Source of the DNA: Nocardioides baculatus | Lineage (GTDB): Bacteria > Actinomycetota > Actinomycetes > Propionibacteriales > Nocardioidaceae | DNA: 64,000 bases | NCBI RefSeq assembly: GCF_016735675.1 | Contig: NZ_JAERSG010000002.1 | Span: forward strand, 620,001 to 684,000 | Reading direction: 5' to 3' | In this document: one piece after another, positions 37,761 through 46,725 of the stretch | Position numbering within the stretch: position 1 is the first letter of the stretch | Layout: the number at the start of each line of letters is the position of its first letter | Made by a program: the position numbers and the translations under genes | Notes under the pieces: generated by a model | The model's database searches: none | The model's input: only the letters and a program-made list of their open reading frames with translations | Told to the model about the DNA's origin: nothing

Positions 37761-38729
37761 GTGGCTCGCGGGACCGCGCAGGCCGCGGTCGCCCTGGGCG
37801 GCGGGCACGGGCTCTTCGCCACGCTGTCGGCTTTGCGCCGGCTCCACGACGACCTCACGATCGACGACCTCACCGCGGTGGTGACGGTCGCCGACAACGG
37901 CGGGTCGTCGGGCCGGCTGCGGGGCGAGTTCGGCGTCCTGCCTCCGGGGGACCTGCGGATGGCCCTTGCCGCACTCTGCGGCGACGACGAGTGGGGCCGC
38001 ACGTGGGCCGAGGTGCTGCAGCACCGGTTCGCCGGGCACGGCGAGATGCAGGGGCACGTGACGGGCAACCTGCTGATCGTGTCGCTGTGGGAGCTGATGG
38101 GCGACCACGTGCGTGCGCTCGACTGGGTCGGCCGGCTGCTCGGCGCCCACGGGCGGGTCCTGCCGATGGCGACGACGCCGATGGACATCTCGGCGCGGGT
38201 GCGCGGCGCGGATCCTGCCGACCCGGACGCGATCACGGTGGTGCGCGGCCAGGTCGAGGTGGCCACGACCGACGGTCAGATCGAGTCGGTCGCCCTCGTC
38301 CCCGAGGACCCCGAGGCCTGCGCGGAGGCCGTCGAGGCGATCCGCGCCGCGGAGTGGGTCGTGCTGGGGCCGGGCTCGTGGTTCTCCTCGGTCATCCCGC
38401 ACCTGATGGTGCCCGGGCTCCGACGTGCGCTCGCCGAGACCGACGGCCGGCTCATCGTCGTGCTCAACCTCGAGGCACAGGCGGGGGAGACGACCGGCTT
38501 CGGGCCGGCCGACCACCTCGCGGTGCTCTTCGAGCACGCGCCCGACCTCAGCGTCCACGCCGTCCTGGTGGACTCCTCGGCGGTCGCCGGCGAGCGCGAC
38601 CGGCTCGAGAAGGTGGTCGCCGATCGCGGCGCCCGGCTCGTGGTCGCGGACATCGCCGTGCCGGGTGAGCCGCGGCACGACCCCGACCGGTTGGCCGCCG
38701 CGTTCGGGCGCATCGTCGACGAGGGCTGA
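37761..38729 (+). CDS. yvcK: YvcK/CofD-like gluconeogenesis factor
   Basis: 322-residue member of the YvcK family, which binds UDP-GlcNAc and links carbon status to cell wall synthesis. Motifs [18 protein letters not shown] at the N-terminus, [29 protein letters not shown] and [20 protein letters not shown] are those of the family. The related CofD enzymes of F420 biosynthesis lack this genomic context. GTG start 1 nt after rapZ. In mycobacteria the homologue (CuvA) localises to growth sites. Confidence 0.93.
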   Translation: MARGTAQAAVALGGGHGLFATLSALRRLHDDLTIDDLTAVVTVADNGGSSGRLRGEFGVLPPGDLRMALAALCGDDEWGRTWAEVLQHRFAGHGEMQGHVTGNLLIVSLWELMGDHVRALDWVGRLLGAHGRVLPMATTPMDISARVRGADPADPDAITVVRGQVEVATTDGQIESVALVPEDPEACAEAVEAIRAAEWVVLGPGSWFSSVIPHLMVPGLRRALAETDGRLIVVLNLEAQAGETTGFGPADHLAVLFEHAPDLSVHAVLVDSSAVAGERDRLEKVVADRGARLVVADIAVPGEPRHDPDRLAAAFGRIVDEG

Positions 38730-38752
38730 GCCCCGTCGCCGTCGGCCTGTCC

Positions 38753-38793
38753 CGGCCCATCTCGGGGCCGAGGGTCGTTGACTCGCATGCGAG
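38753..38793. promoter_or_regulatory. Hairpin and 12-bp palindrome upstream of whiA
   Basis: In the 74-bp gap between yvcK and whiA, CGGCCC (38753-38758) can pair with GGGCCG (38765-38770) as a short terminator-like hairpin. Then CTCGCATGCGAG (38782-38793) is a perfect 12-bp palindrome ending 10 bp before the whiA ATG. It overlaps the likely ribosome binding region, so a protein bound there could block whiA expression. WhiA autoregulation would be one candidate; this is inference. Confidence 0.35.
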
Positions 38794-38803
38794 GATTCCG
38801 ACC

Positions 38804-39790
38804 ATGGCAATGACGGCACAGGTGAAGGCGGAGCTCGCCAACACTCAGATCACCAAGACCTGCTGCCGCAAGGCCGAGGTCGCCTCCATGCTCCGCTTCG
38901 CCGGAGGGCTCCACATCGTCAGCGGCCGGATCGTCGTCGAGGCCGAGCTCGACACCGGGGCGGCCGCCCGCCGGCTCCGTACGGACATCGCCGAGGTCTA
39001 CGGCCACCCCTCCGACGTGGTCATGGTGCAGGGCAACGGCATCCGCAAGGGCAGTCGCTACATCGTGCGCGTGACCAAGGACGGCGAGGCCCTCGCGCGC
39101 CAGACCGGACTGCTCGACCAGCGGGGCCGACCGGTGCGCGGCCTGCCCCCGGCTGTCGTCAGCGGCGGCGGCTGTGACGCGGTCGCCGCATGGCGCGGTG
39201 CGTTCCTCGCGCACGGCTCCCTGACCGAGCCGGGTCGCTCCTCGTCGCTCGAGATCACCTGCCCCGGCCCCGAGGCCGCCCTCGCGATCGTCGGCGTCGC
39301 CCGCCGGCTCGGCATCTCGGCCAAGGCGCGCGAGGTCCGCGGCGTCGACCGCGTCGTGATCCGCGACGGCGACGCCATCGGCGCGCTGCTCACCCGCCTC
39401 GGCGCCCACGAGTCGCTCATGGCGTGGGAGGAGCGCCGGATGCGCCGCGAGGTCCGCGCCACCGCCAACCGGCTGGCCAACTTCGACGACGCCAACCTGC
39501 GCCGCTCCGCCCGTGCGGCGGTCGCGGCCGGTGCCCGGGTCGAGCGCGCGCTGGAGATCCTCGGCGAGGAGATCCCCGACCACCTGCGCCAGGCCGGTCA
39601 CCTGCGCCTCGAGCACAAGCAGGCCTCCCTCGAGGAGCTCGGCCAGCTCCACGACCCGGTGCTGACCAAGGACGCGATCGCCGGTCGGATCCGTCGCCTG
39701 CTGGCGATGGCCGACAAGCGCGCCGAGGAGCTCGGCATCCCCGACACCGAGGCGTCGCTGACGCCGGAGATGCTCGCCGAGGACGGCTGA
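38804..39790 (+). CDS. whiA: Sporulation/division regulator WhiA
   Basis: 328-residue DNA-binding protein with an N-terminal WhiA/LAGLIDADG-like fold ([43 protein letters not shown]). A C-terminal helix-turn-helix follows ([29 protein letters not shown]). In Streptomyces it activates sporulation and division genes with WhiB. It is conserved in non-sporulating Gram-positives, where it affects division. The ATG at 38804 has the usual [10 protein letters not shown] start two codons downstream. A 284-bp structured gap separates it from gap. Confidence 0.96.
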   Translation: MAMTAQVKAELANTQITKTCCRKAEVASMLRFAGGLHIVSGRIVVEAELDTGAAARRLRTDIAEVYGHPSDVVMVQGNGIRKGSRYIVRVTKDGEALARQTGLLDQRGRPVRGLPPAVVSGGGCDAVAAWRGAFLAHGSLTEPGRSSSLEITCPGPEAALAIVGVARRLGISAKAREVRGVDRVVIRDGDAIGALLTRLGAHESLMAWEERRMRREVRATANRLANFDDANLRRSARAAVAAGARVERALEILGEEIPDHLRQAGHLRLEHKQASLEELGQLHDPVLTKDAIAGRIRRLLAMADKRAEELGIPDTEASLTPEMLAEDG

Positions 39791-39813
39791 CGTCGCGCTC
39801 ATCTCGCCCGCAA

Positions 39814-39895
39814 GTCCCCGGATATCCGGGGACCTGCCTCCTTGTCGGCCGAGATATTGGCCGACAAGCAGGCATCTCGGGTGCAAAGCCCGCTT
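39814..39895. repeat. Cluster of three palindromes between whiA and gap
   Basis: GTCCCCGGATATCCGGGGAC at 39814-39833 is a perfect 20-bp palindrome. CTTGTCGGCC (39841-39850) pairs exactly with GGCCGACAAG (39859-39868) over loop GAGATATT, extended outside by TGCCT/AGGCA (39835-39839, 39870-39874). A third short stem, TGCAA/TTGCA, lies near 39882-39898. The rest of the 284-bp gap, to 40074, holds TTGGA-N4-TCCAA at 39931-39944 and no recognisable gene. The first two could be whiA terminators or operators for glycolytic control. Confidence 0.55.
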
Positions 39896-40047
39896 GCAGG
39901 GACTCGTCCGTGTGACGCTCGTCCCGAGGCTTGGAACGATCCAAAGTTACCTGTCCGTACCGCGGGAGACTGCGCTCGAAGCCCCCATCCGCAACCGATA
40001 GGGTCGGTTTCGGTCACCAAAGGCCAGATCGTCCACGGGGTCACTGA

Positions 40048-41070
<1,023 letters not shown>

Positions 41071-41075
41071 CGTCG

Positions 41076-42287
41076 ATGACCTCCACTGCAGGCATCGAGT
41101 CGCTGGGTGACCTGACGGGGAAGCGCGTACTGGTCCGCTCGGACCTCAACGTGCCCCTCGACGGCACCACGATCACCGACGACGGCCGGATCCGCGCGAG
41201 CGTCCCGACCATCAAGCAGCTCGCCGAGGCAGGTGCCCGGGTGGTCGTCACCGCCCACCTGGGCCGCCCCGACGGCTCGCCCGACCCGAAGTACTCGTTG
41301 AAGCCGGTCTCCGAGCGGCTCTCCGAGCTGCTCGGCAAGCCGGTGGCGTTCGCGACCGACACGGTGGGCACCAGTGCCACCGAGACGGTCGAGGCGCTCC
41401 AGGACGGCGAGGTCGCCGTCCTGGAGAACGTCCGCTTCAACGACGGCGAGACCAGCAAGGACGACGCCGTGCGCGGCTCGTTCGCCGACCAGCTCGCGCA
41501 GGTCGCCGACGCCTTCGTCTCCGACGGCTTCGGCGTGGTGCACCGCAAGCAGGCGAGCGTGTACGACATCGCGCTGCGGCTGCCGTCCGCGATGGGCGGG
41601 CTGGTCGCGGCGGAGGTCGACGTGCTGCGCCGGCTCACCGAGCACCCCGAGCGCCCCTACGTGGTCGTGCTCGGCGGCTCGAAGGTGTCGGACAAGCTCG
41701 GCGTCATCGACAACCTGATCGACAAGGCCGACAAGATCCTCATCGGCGGCGGGATGGTCTTCACCTTCCTCAAGGCGCAGGGTCACGAGGTCGGCAAGAG
41801 CCTGCTCGAGGACGACCAGCTCGACACCTGCACCCGCTACCTCACGGAGGCGGCGGACCGGGGCGTCGAGATCGTCCTGCCGACCGACGTCGTGGTCGAC
41901 ACGGCGTTCCCGTCGGGCGACCGCGAGCCCGAGCCCCGCGTCGTACCCGCGTCGGAGATCCCGTCCGACGCGCTCGGGCTCGACATCGGTCCCGAGTCCG
42001 CGGCCGCGTTCGCCGCGGCGCTGGCGGACGCGAAGACGGTCTTCTGGAACGGCCCGATGGGTGTCTTCGAGGTCGACGCCTTCGCCGACGGCACCCGTGC
42101 CGTGGCGCAGGCGCTGACCGAGGTGGACGGGCTGTCGGTCGTCGGTGGCGGTGACTCCGCTGCCGCCGTGCGCCAGCTCGGTTTCGACGAGGCCGCGTTC
42201 GGTCACATCTCCACCGGCGGTGGCGCGTCGCTGGAGTTCCTGGAGGGCAAGGAGCTCCCGGGCATCGCCGTACTCGAGAGGGGCTGA
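41076..42287 (+). CDS. pgk: Phosphoglycerate kinase
   Basis: 403-residue kinase transferring phosphate from 1,3-bisphosphoglycerate to ADP. The N-terminal substrate domain has [14 protein letters not shown] and TAHLGRPDG. The nucleotide domain has [28 protein letters not shown] and [10 protein letters not shown], ending [21 protein letters not shown]. The ATG at 41076 lies 5 nt after the gap stop, so they are co-transcribed. Length is standard. Confidence 0.98.
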   Translation: MTSTAGIESLGDLTGKRVLVRSDLNVPLDGTTITDDGRIRASVPTIKQLAEAGARVVVTAHLGRPDGSPDPKYSLKPVSERLSELLGKPVAFATDTVGTSATETVEALQDGEVAVLENVRFNDGETSKDDAVRGSFADQLAQVADAFVSDGFGVVHRKQASVYDIALRLPSAMGGLVAAEVDVLRRLTEHPERPYVVVLGGSKVSDKLGVIDNLIDKADKILIGGGMVFTFLKAQGHEVGKSLLEDDQLDTCTRYLTEAADRGVEIVLPTDVVVDTAFPSGDREPEPRVVPASEIPSDALGLDIGPESAAAFAAALADAKTVFWNGPMGVFEVDAFADGTRAVAQALTEVDGLSVVGGGDSAAAVRQLGFDEAAFGHISTGGGASLEFLEGKELPGIAVLERG

Positions 42288-42288
42288 C

Positions 42289-43083
42289 ATGGCCGACAAG
42301 CGCACACCGCTGATGGCGGGCAACTGGAAGATGAACCTCAACCACCAGGAAGCGGTGGTGCTGGTCCAGAAGCTCGCGTGGACGCTGTCCGACAAGCGCC
42401 ACGACTACGGCAAGGTCGAGGTCGTCGTGGTGCCGCCGTTCACCGACATCCGCTCGGTGCAGACGATGGTCGACGGCGACCGGCTCGCGATCCGCTACGG
42501 CGCGCAGGACGTCTCCGTCCACGACAACGGCGCCTACACCGGCGAGATCTCAGCGGCGATGCTCGCCAAGCTGGGGTGCTCCTACGTCGTCGTCGGCCAC
42601 TCCGAGCGTCGTCAGCACCACGGCGAGAGCGACGAGCTGGTCAACGCCAAGGCCCACAAGGCGCTGTCGGCGGGGATGGTCCCGATCGTGTGCGTCGGCG
42701 AGGGTCTCGACGTACGCCAGGCGGGCGAGCACGTGTCCTACACGCTCGCGCAGGTCGACGGCTCGCTCGACGGCTTCACCGCCGAGCAGGTGGCCGGCCT
42801 CGTCGTGGCCTACGAGCCCGTGTGGGCGATCGGCACGGGCGAGGTCGCGACCCCGGACGACGCCCAGGAGGTCTGCTCGGCCATCCGCGAGCGCGTGCGC
42901 GAGGTGCACGGCGACGCCGCGGCCGACGCGCTCCGCATCCTCTACGGCGGGTCGGTCAAGGCCGCGAACGTCGGCGGGATCATGGACAAGTCGGATGTCG
43001 ACGGCTGCCTCGTCGGGGGCGCGAGCCTGCAGGTCGACGAGTTCGGCGGCATCTGCCGCTTCTACGACATGCCGGTGCTGTGA
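42289..43083 (+). CDS. tpiA: Triosephosphate isomerase
   Basis: 264-residue TIM-barrel enzyme interconverting dihydroxyacetone phosphate and glyceraldehyde-3-phosphate. MAGNWKMN gives the lysine. [14 protein letters not shown] is the His electrophile, [17 protein letters not shown] holds the catalytic Glu and flexible loop 6, and [15 protein letters not shown] binds phosphate. ATG start one base after the pgk stop, indicating tight coupling. Confidence 0.98.
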   Translation: MADKRTPLMAGNWKMNLNHQEAVVLVQKLAWTLSDKRHDYGKVEVVVVPPFTDIRSVQTMVDGDRLAIRYGAQDVSVHDNGAYTGEISAAMLAKLGCSYVVVGHSERRQHHGESDELVNAKAHKALSAGMVPIVCVGEGLDVRQAGEHVSYTLAQVDGSLDGFTAEQVAGLVVAYEPVWAIGTGEVATPDDAQEVCSAIRERVREVHGDAAADALRILYGGSVKAANVGGIMDKSDVDGCLVGGASLQVDEFGGICRFYDMPVL

Positions 43084-43126
43084 GGCGCTGGTGGGTTCGT
43101 CGCCGTCGTGACGTAGGCTTCCGCTC

Positions 43127-43366
43127 GTGATTCTGCTGTTCACCGTCCTGCTCGTCCTGTCGAGCGCGATCATGATCCTGCTGGTACTCCTGCACAAGGG
43201 CCGCGGTGGCGGCCTCTCCGACATGTTCGGTGGCGGGGTCTCCAGCAGCTTGGGGGGATCGTCGGTTGCCGAGCGCAACCTCGATCGGTTCACGGTCGGC
43301 GTCGGTGTCATCTGGTTCGCATGCATCATCGCCCTGGGCCTGCTGAAGGCCTACTCGGGCAACTGA
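43127..43366 (+). CDS. secG: Preprotein translocase subunit SecG
   Basis: 79-residue accessory subunit of the SecYEG channel with two membrane helices (about 2-22 and 54-74). The central cytoplasmic loop HKGRGGGLSDMFGGG is characteristic. GTG start. Its place after tpiA is typical for actinobacteria. Confidence 0.93.
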   Translation: MILLFTVLLVLSSAIMILLVLLHKGRGGGLSDMFGGGVSSSLGGSSVAERNLDRFTVGVGVIWFACIIALGLLKAYSGN

Positions 43367-43393
43367 GTCCCCCCACTCTTCGAAGGAGCCGTC

Positions 43394-43753
43394 GTGGCTG
43401 GTGCTGGAAACGCGATCCGGGGTAGCCGGGTCGGAGCGGGTCCCATGGGTGAGGCCGAGCGCGGTGACGCCGCGCCGCGGCAGACGGTCACCTACTTCTG
43501 CAGCCACGACCACCGCTCGGTCGTGACGTTCGCCATCGAGGCGAGCGTGCCCGAGTCGTGGGACTGCCCCAAGTGCGGCCTCCCGGCCAGCCTGGACAGC
43601 GAGAACCCGCCCCCGGCCCCGAAGATCGAGCCCTACAAGACGCACCTCGCCTACGTGAAGGAGCGTCGCTCGGAGACCGAGGCCGCCAGCATCCTCGACG
43701 AGGCCGTCGCCCTCCTCCGCTCCCGCCGCAAGGCCGGCGAGATCATCTTCTGA
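43394..43753 (+). CDS. rbpA: RNA polymerase-binding protein RbpA
   Basis: 119-residue actinobacterial transcription factor that binds RNA polymerase and group 1/2 sigma factors and stabilises the open complex. The RbpA core domain has QTVTYFCSHDHRSVV and VPESWDCPKCGLPA. The basic linker includes KTHLAYVKERRS, and the sigma-interaction domain is EAASILDEAVALLRSRRKAGEIIF. GTG start with GAAGGAGCC upstream. It ends immediately before the iteron array at 43754. Confidence 0.95.
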   Translation: MAGAGNAIRGSRVGAGPMGEAERGDAAPRQTVTYFCSHDHRSVVTFAIEASVPESWDCPKCGLPASLDSENPPPAPKIEPYKTHLAYVKERRSETEAASILDEAVALLRSRRKAGEIIF

Positions 43754-43754
43754 C

Positions 43755-43850
43755 GACCTGACGCTTGTGCACGCGCTGAGCGTGCCGAGCTGACGCTTGT
43801 GTGCACGCGAGATGCGTCGAGCTGACGCTTGTGCTCACGCGCCGCGCCCG
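43755..43850 (+). repeat. Left array of three 32-bp iterons
   Basis: Units start at 43755, 43787 and 43819, exactly 32 bp apart. The outer unit begins GACCTGACGCTTGTG and the two inner ones GAGCTGACGCTTGTG, followed by a variable CACGC-containing half. The first unit also contains GCACGC-N5-GCGTGC, a short hairpin. The stop codon of the internal gene falls within the third unit. Confidence 0.9.
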
Positions 43851-44800
43851 CGCGTACGTCGTACTGCCTCTGCCATGACCGCGAAGATCACCTCCTCGAC
43901 GCGCTGCTGAGGTCCGTACACGTCGGCGCACACCAACGGCTCGATCACCCAGTCCGCGTCCTTGTTGAGCCACGTGCGACGTACGTCGTCACGGTGGCGG
44001 TCGTCTTCGGCGCTGTGCCACTCCTCGCCGTCGTACTCGACACCGGCGCGGACGTCGGCGTTGCCGACGTCGATGAAGGCCAGCCGACCACGGGAGCGGA
44101 CCTCCACCTGGGGTTGTGGCGGGGCCACGGGCAGGTGCTTCCACCGCCACCGGATCACGCTCTCGCCGCCGGACTGCGAACGTCCGTCGGTGTGCGGTGC
44201 CACCTCGCGGAGCGTCGTGACCCAACGCATCCCCTTGAACCTGTCGATCTCGTGCAGCAGCTCGTCGACCGTGAAGGCGTCGAGCCGGTGCAGCGCATCC
44301 AAGGCCGTGATCGCGGGCTCGGGCCATCGCTGCCGTCCGAGATCGAGCGCAGTGCGTAGCGGGGTCGTCACGCGGACTCCGTGAACTTCGGTGATGTCTC
44401 TTGGCAACAAGGTGCGTTGGCCGCCGTCGACCAGCTTGTTGCGCAACCGCCCGCGACCGAGCGGCAGGTCCATCGTCAGCGGAAGCGCGCTGAGGTGTTC
44501 GTTCGGCAGGAGCAGCATCTCCGCACCCAGCAGCCAGCCGGCGTGACGCTCCACGACGATGGCGTCGGGCGGCACCACCAGCCGCAAGCAGGCGCAACGC
44601 GTGGAGATGTCGTCCGGCAGAGCGGCCGAGATGTAGCAGTTCCGGATCGGGTGCCGGAGCAGTCCCGCCCGCACGAGCGCTGCGAGATCACGACGTCCGA
44701 CCCCGTTCTCTGCCGCTGTCCGCGCAGTGAACGGAACGCTGGTAGGCAAGGGGAAGGTGTCGTCGAGGAACGGCCGGTGCAGCCATGGTGTGAGGTCCAT
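43835..44800 (-). CDS. AbiEi-type wHTH plus DUF559-like PD-(D/E)XK protein
   Basis: 321-residue protein not assigned to a characterised family. Residues 21-55 (FTARTAAENGVGRRDLAALVRAG) form a winged-helix start as in AbiEi_4 proteins. Residues about 208-300 resemble the DUF559/Vsr-like endonuclease fold, with Glu213, Asp244 (AFIDVGNADV) and Glu255-Tyr-Asp257 (GVEYDGEEWH) as candidate metal ligands. The third residue is Asp rather than Lys. Codon choice is less GC-rich than in neighbours, suggesting transfer. The ATG at 44800 is 48 bp inside the right iteron array. Nuclease activity, toxin role or transposition function is unproven. Confidence 0.75.
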   Translation of the reverse strand: MDLTPWLHRPFLDDTFPLPTSVPFTARTAAENGVGRRDLAALVRAGLLRHPIRNCYISAALPDDISTRCACLRLVVPPDAIVVERHAGWLLGAEMLLLPNEHLSALPLTMDLPLGRGRLRNKLVDGGQRTLLPRDITEVHGVRVTTPLRTALDLGRQRWPEPAITALDALHRLDAFTVDELLHEIDRFKGMRWVTTLREVAPHTDGRSQSGGESVIRWRWKHLPVAPPQPQVEVRSRGRLAFIDVGNADVRAGVEYDGEEWHSAEDDRHRDDVRRTWLNKDADWVIEPLVCADVYGPQQRVEEVIFAVMAEAVRRTRGRGA

Positions 44801-44848
44801 CCCGCTCGTGTGCCCAGCCCGTACGACCGATGAACACGTGCGCCATCG

Positions 44849-44944
44849 CCTGTGGAGAACTTGCACTCAAGCGTCGGCTCGACGCGCTCAGCGTGCGCAC
44901 AAGCGTCAGCTCGCCACTGCCCGCGTGTGCACAAGCGTCAGGTC
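44849..44944 (-). repeat. Right array of three 32-bp iterons (inverted)
   Basis: Read on the minus strand, units begin at 44944 (GACCTGACGCTTGTG), 44912 (GAGCTGACGCTTGTG) and 44880 (GAGCCGACGCTTGAG), again exactly 32 bp apart. The outer unit matches the left outer unit over its first 18 bases, and the innermost copy is the most degenerate. The array also covers the last codon and stop of pgl. Confidence 0.9.
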
Positions 44945-45669
44945 GGCAAGCCCGACGCGGCGGGGGCGTCGAGCCACCAGACGGTCTCGTCGCCGCGTAC
45001 GCCGCGGGCGGGGGTCTCCTCGATCGAGCCGTCGGGAGCGAGGGCGCGGGCGACGGCGTCGGCCTTGCCCTCGCCGCTGGCGATGAACCAGACGGCGCGG
45101 CAGCGGTCCATCGCCTCGAAGGTCAGGGTCACCCGGTCGGGCGGCGGCTTGGGGGAGTCGTGGACGGCGACGGCGATCGCGTCGCGGGCCTCGAGCACCG
45201 GGTGGCCGGGGAACAGCGAGGCGCAGTGGCCGTCCGGGCCGATGCCGAGCATCAGCACCTCGAAGAAGCCGGCGCCCTCCGAGCGCATCGTCGCGCTGTA
45301 GGCCTCGGCCGCCTCCTCCGCGGTCACGACCTCGTCGCTCGCCGGCACCTCGTGCACGTTGGCCTCGTCGATGCCGACGTGGTCGAGCAGCGCCTCGCGG
45401 GCCTGGCGCGCGTTGCGGTCCTCGGAGTCGCGCGGCACGAAGCGCTCGTCGCCCCACCAGAAGACGACCCGGGACCAGTCGACCGCCGAGTCCGGGGCAC
45501 GCCGGGCCAGCTCGCGGTGGAGCTGGTCGGCGATCGATCCGCCGGTGAGCCCGATCTGGGGCACCTCGCCCCGAGCCTGCGCGGCCTCGAGGCGGTCGAG
45601 CAGCGCGGAGGCGACGTCCCCGACGAGGACGTCGGCGTCGTCGTGACGGCGTACGTCGGGCGCGGTCAC
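44938..45669 (-). CDS. pgl: 6-phosphogluconolactonase
   Basis: 243-residue lactonase hydrolysing 6-phosphogluconolactone in the oxidative pentose phosphate branch (DevB/NagB-like fold). Motifs are PQIGLTGGSIADQLHREL, VFWWGDERFVPRDSEDRN, FFEVLMLGIGPDGHCASLFPGHP and RVTLTFEAMDRC. The GTG start overlaps the opcA stop by 4 bp. Its stop codon TGA is formed by the outermost iteron of the adjacent element, so the C-terminus (SGLPT) may have been altered by the insertion. Confidence 0.95.
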   Translation of the reverse strand: MTAPDVRRHDDADVLVGDVASALLDRLEAAQARGEVPQIGLTGGSIADQLHRELARRAPDSAVDWSRVVFWWGDERFVPRDSEDRNARQAREALLDHVGIDEANVHEVPASDEVVTAEEAAEAYSATMRSEGAGFFEVLMLGIGPDGHCASLFPGHPVLEARDAIAVAVHDSPKPPPDRVTLTFEAMDRCRAVWFIASGEGKADAVARALAPDGSIEETPARGVRGDETVWWLDAPAASGLPT

Positions 45670-46577
45670 TTCTTGCTCCTGAGCTTCACCAGCCGGGCGG
45701 CGGTCGCTGCGTAGATGTCGTCCTCGTCGAGCCGGCGCAGCTCCTCGGCGAGGAGGGCCGGGACCTCGCGTCGCTTGAGGGCGACCGGCCGGTCGGGCCG
45801 GCGGGGCGAGGTGAAGGTGGCGAGGCGGCCGTCGGCACGCGAGATGCGGATCGGTCCCTCCTTGGTCTCCATGCTGACCTCGGTGATGCCCGGTCCGTCC
45901 GAGATCCCGCGGGAGACATCGACCTTGAGCCGGTCGCAGAGCCAAGCGGCCAGCAGGTCGGCGCTGGGGCTGACCCGCTCGGCCGTCACCTTGGCTCCGG
46001 TGACCTTCAGCGGGTGCTGGTCGAGGGCGGCCGCGAGCAGGGCGCGCCACGGGGTGAGTCGCGTCCAGCTGAGGTCGGTGTTGCCCGGCGCGTAGACCTG
46101 GGCCTGCGTCAGCATCGCCGTCGACCTGCCGCGCGACACCGACGCGGAGTCCGTGATCCGCCGCTGGGCGAGCGCGCCCAGCGGGTCGGCGGCCGGGTCG
46201 GCGGGTGCAGCCGTCGGCCACCAGATGGCGACGGGGGAGTCGGGGAGCAGCAGCGGCAGCACGACGGACTCCGCGTGCTTGACCACCTCGCCCTTGAGCC
46301 GGATGAGCGCGGTCTCGCCGCCCCACCCGTCCCCGCTGCCGACCTGCGCGTTGACCTGGCCGGACCCGCGGGCGTCGCCGAGGATCACGCCGAGCACGCG
46401 CGAGGGGTGCTCGCGCGATGCTCGCTTGGCCGCAGTCATCGCCTCGGCGGCGTCCTCCTCGGGCGCGACGATGATCAGCGTCATGACCATGCCCATCGCG
46501 GGACTGCCGGCGCGGGTGCGGGCCCGCACGAACTCCGCGGCGATCTTGGACGAGTTGGTGTCGGTGAGCTCGATCAT
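45666..46577 (-). CDS. opcA: Glucose-6-phosphate dehydrogenase assembly protein OpcA
   Basis: 303-residue actinobacterial/cyanobacterial OpcA-type protein needed for full activity of G6PDH. Family segments include VMTLIIVAPEEDAAEAMTAA, ASREHPSRVLGVILGD, LPLLLPDSPVAIWWPTAAP, DLSWTRLTPWRALLAAALDQ and ISRADGRLATFTSPRRPDR. The ATG at 46577 has GAGGGGAC upstream. It lies 148 bp after zwf, with an unusual folded spacer between, and overlaps pgl by 4 bp. Confidence 0.95.
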   Translation of the reverse strand: MIELTDTNSSKIAAEFVRARTRAGSPAMGMVMTLIIVAPEEDAAEAMTAAKRASREHPSRVLGVILGDARGSGQVNAQVGSGDGWGGETALIRLKGEVVKHAESVVLPLLLPDSPVAIWWPTAAPADPAADPLGALAQRRITDSASVSRGRSTAMLTQAQVYAPGNTDLSWTRLTPWRALLAAALDQHPLKVTGAKVTAERVSPSADLLAAWLCDRLKVDVSRGISDGPGITEVSMETKEGPIRISRADGRLATFTSPRRPDRPVALKRREVPALLAEELRRLDEDDIYAATAARLVKLRSKK

Positions 46578-46610
46578 CTCGGGGTCCCCTCGATGTTGTT
46601 CGGCGGAGGA

Positions 46611-46705
46611 GCCGCTTGGGGTCCCCGCGGGAAAGTGGTCCGGGGGAGCGAAGCGGAGGAGGTCACTTTGTCGCGGGGTGAAGCGTTGCGGGAGGAGCAA
46701 GCGGC
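46611..46705. repeat. Nested inverted repeats in the zwf-opcA spacer
   Basis: The 148-bp spacer inside an otherwise overlapping operon holds nested complementary arms: GCCGCTT (46611-46617) with AAGCGGC (46699-46705), CCCCGCG (46623-46629) with CGCGGGG (46672-46678), and AAAGTG (46632-46637) with CACTTT (46664-46669). Together they could fold into one long imperfect stem. It may attenuate or process the mRNA between zwf and opcA, or be a MITE-like remnant. No coding potential was seen. Confidence 0.5.
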
Positions 46706-46725
46706 TTCGTGGGGTGAGGTCATGG

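Larger units (their letters stand above)
43754..44945. mobile_element. Iteron-ended one-gene element (putative)
   Basis: An 1192-bp unit lies between the convergent 3' ends of rbpA and pgl. Its outermost 19 bases are identical in inverted orientation (CGACCTGACGCTTGTGCAC at 43754-43772 and its complement at 44927-44945). Each end carries three copies of a 32-bp-period repeat pointing inward, and a single minus-strand gene lies inside. No DDE, serine or tyrosine recombinase is present. No target duplication is visible in the immediate flanks. The pgl stop codon lies inside the right terminal repeat. It may be a non-autonomous or novel nuclease-based mobile unit. That it moves is inference; the repeat architecture is directly visible. 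Confidence 0.5.

Noticed and set aside
33335..38266. Very long open frame on the minus strand
   Set aside because: It is antisense to the metalloprotease, uvrC, rapZ and yvcK genes, which have clear family motifs. The frame is Arg/Val/Leu/Asp-biased as expected from the GC-rich complement.
43755..43850. 32-bp periodic repeats resembling a CRISPR array
   Set aside because: The variable part between conserved cores is only about 14-17 bp and partly conserved, there are just three units, the arrays are mirrored at both ends of a gene, and no cas gene is nearby.
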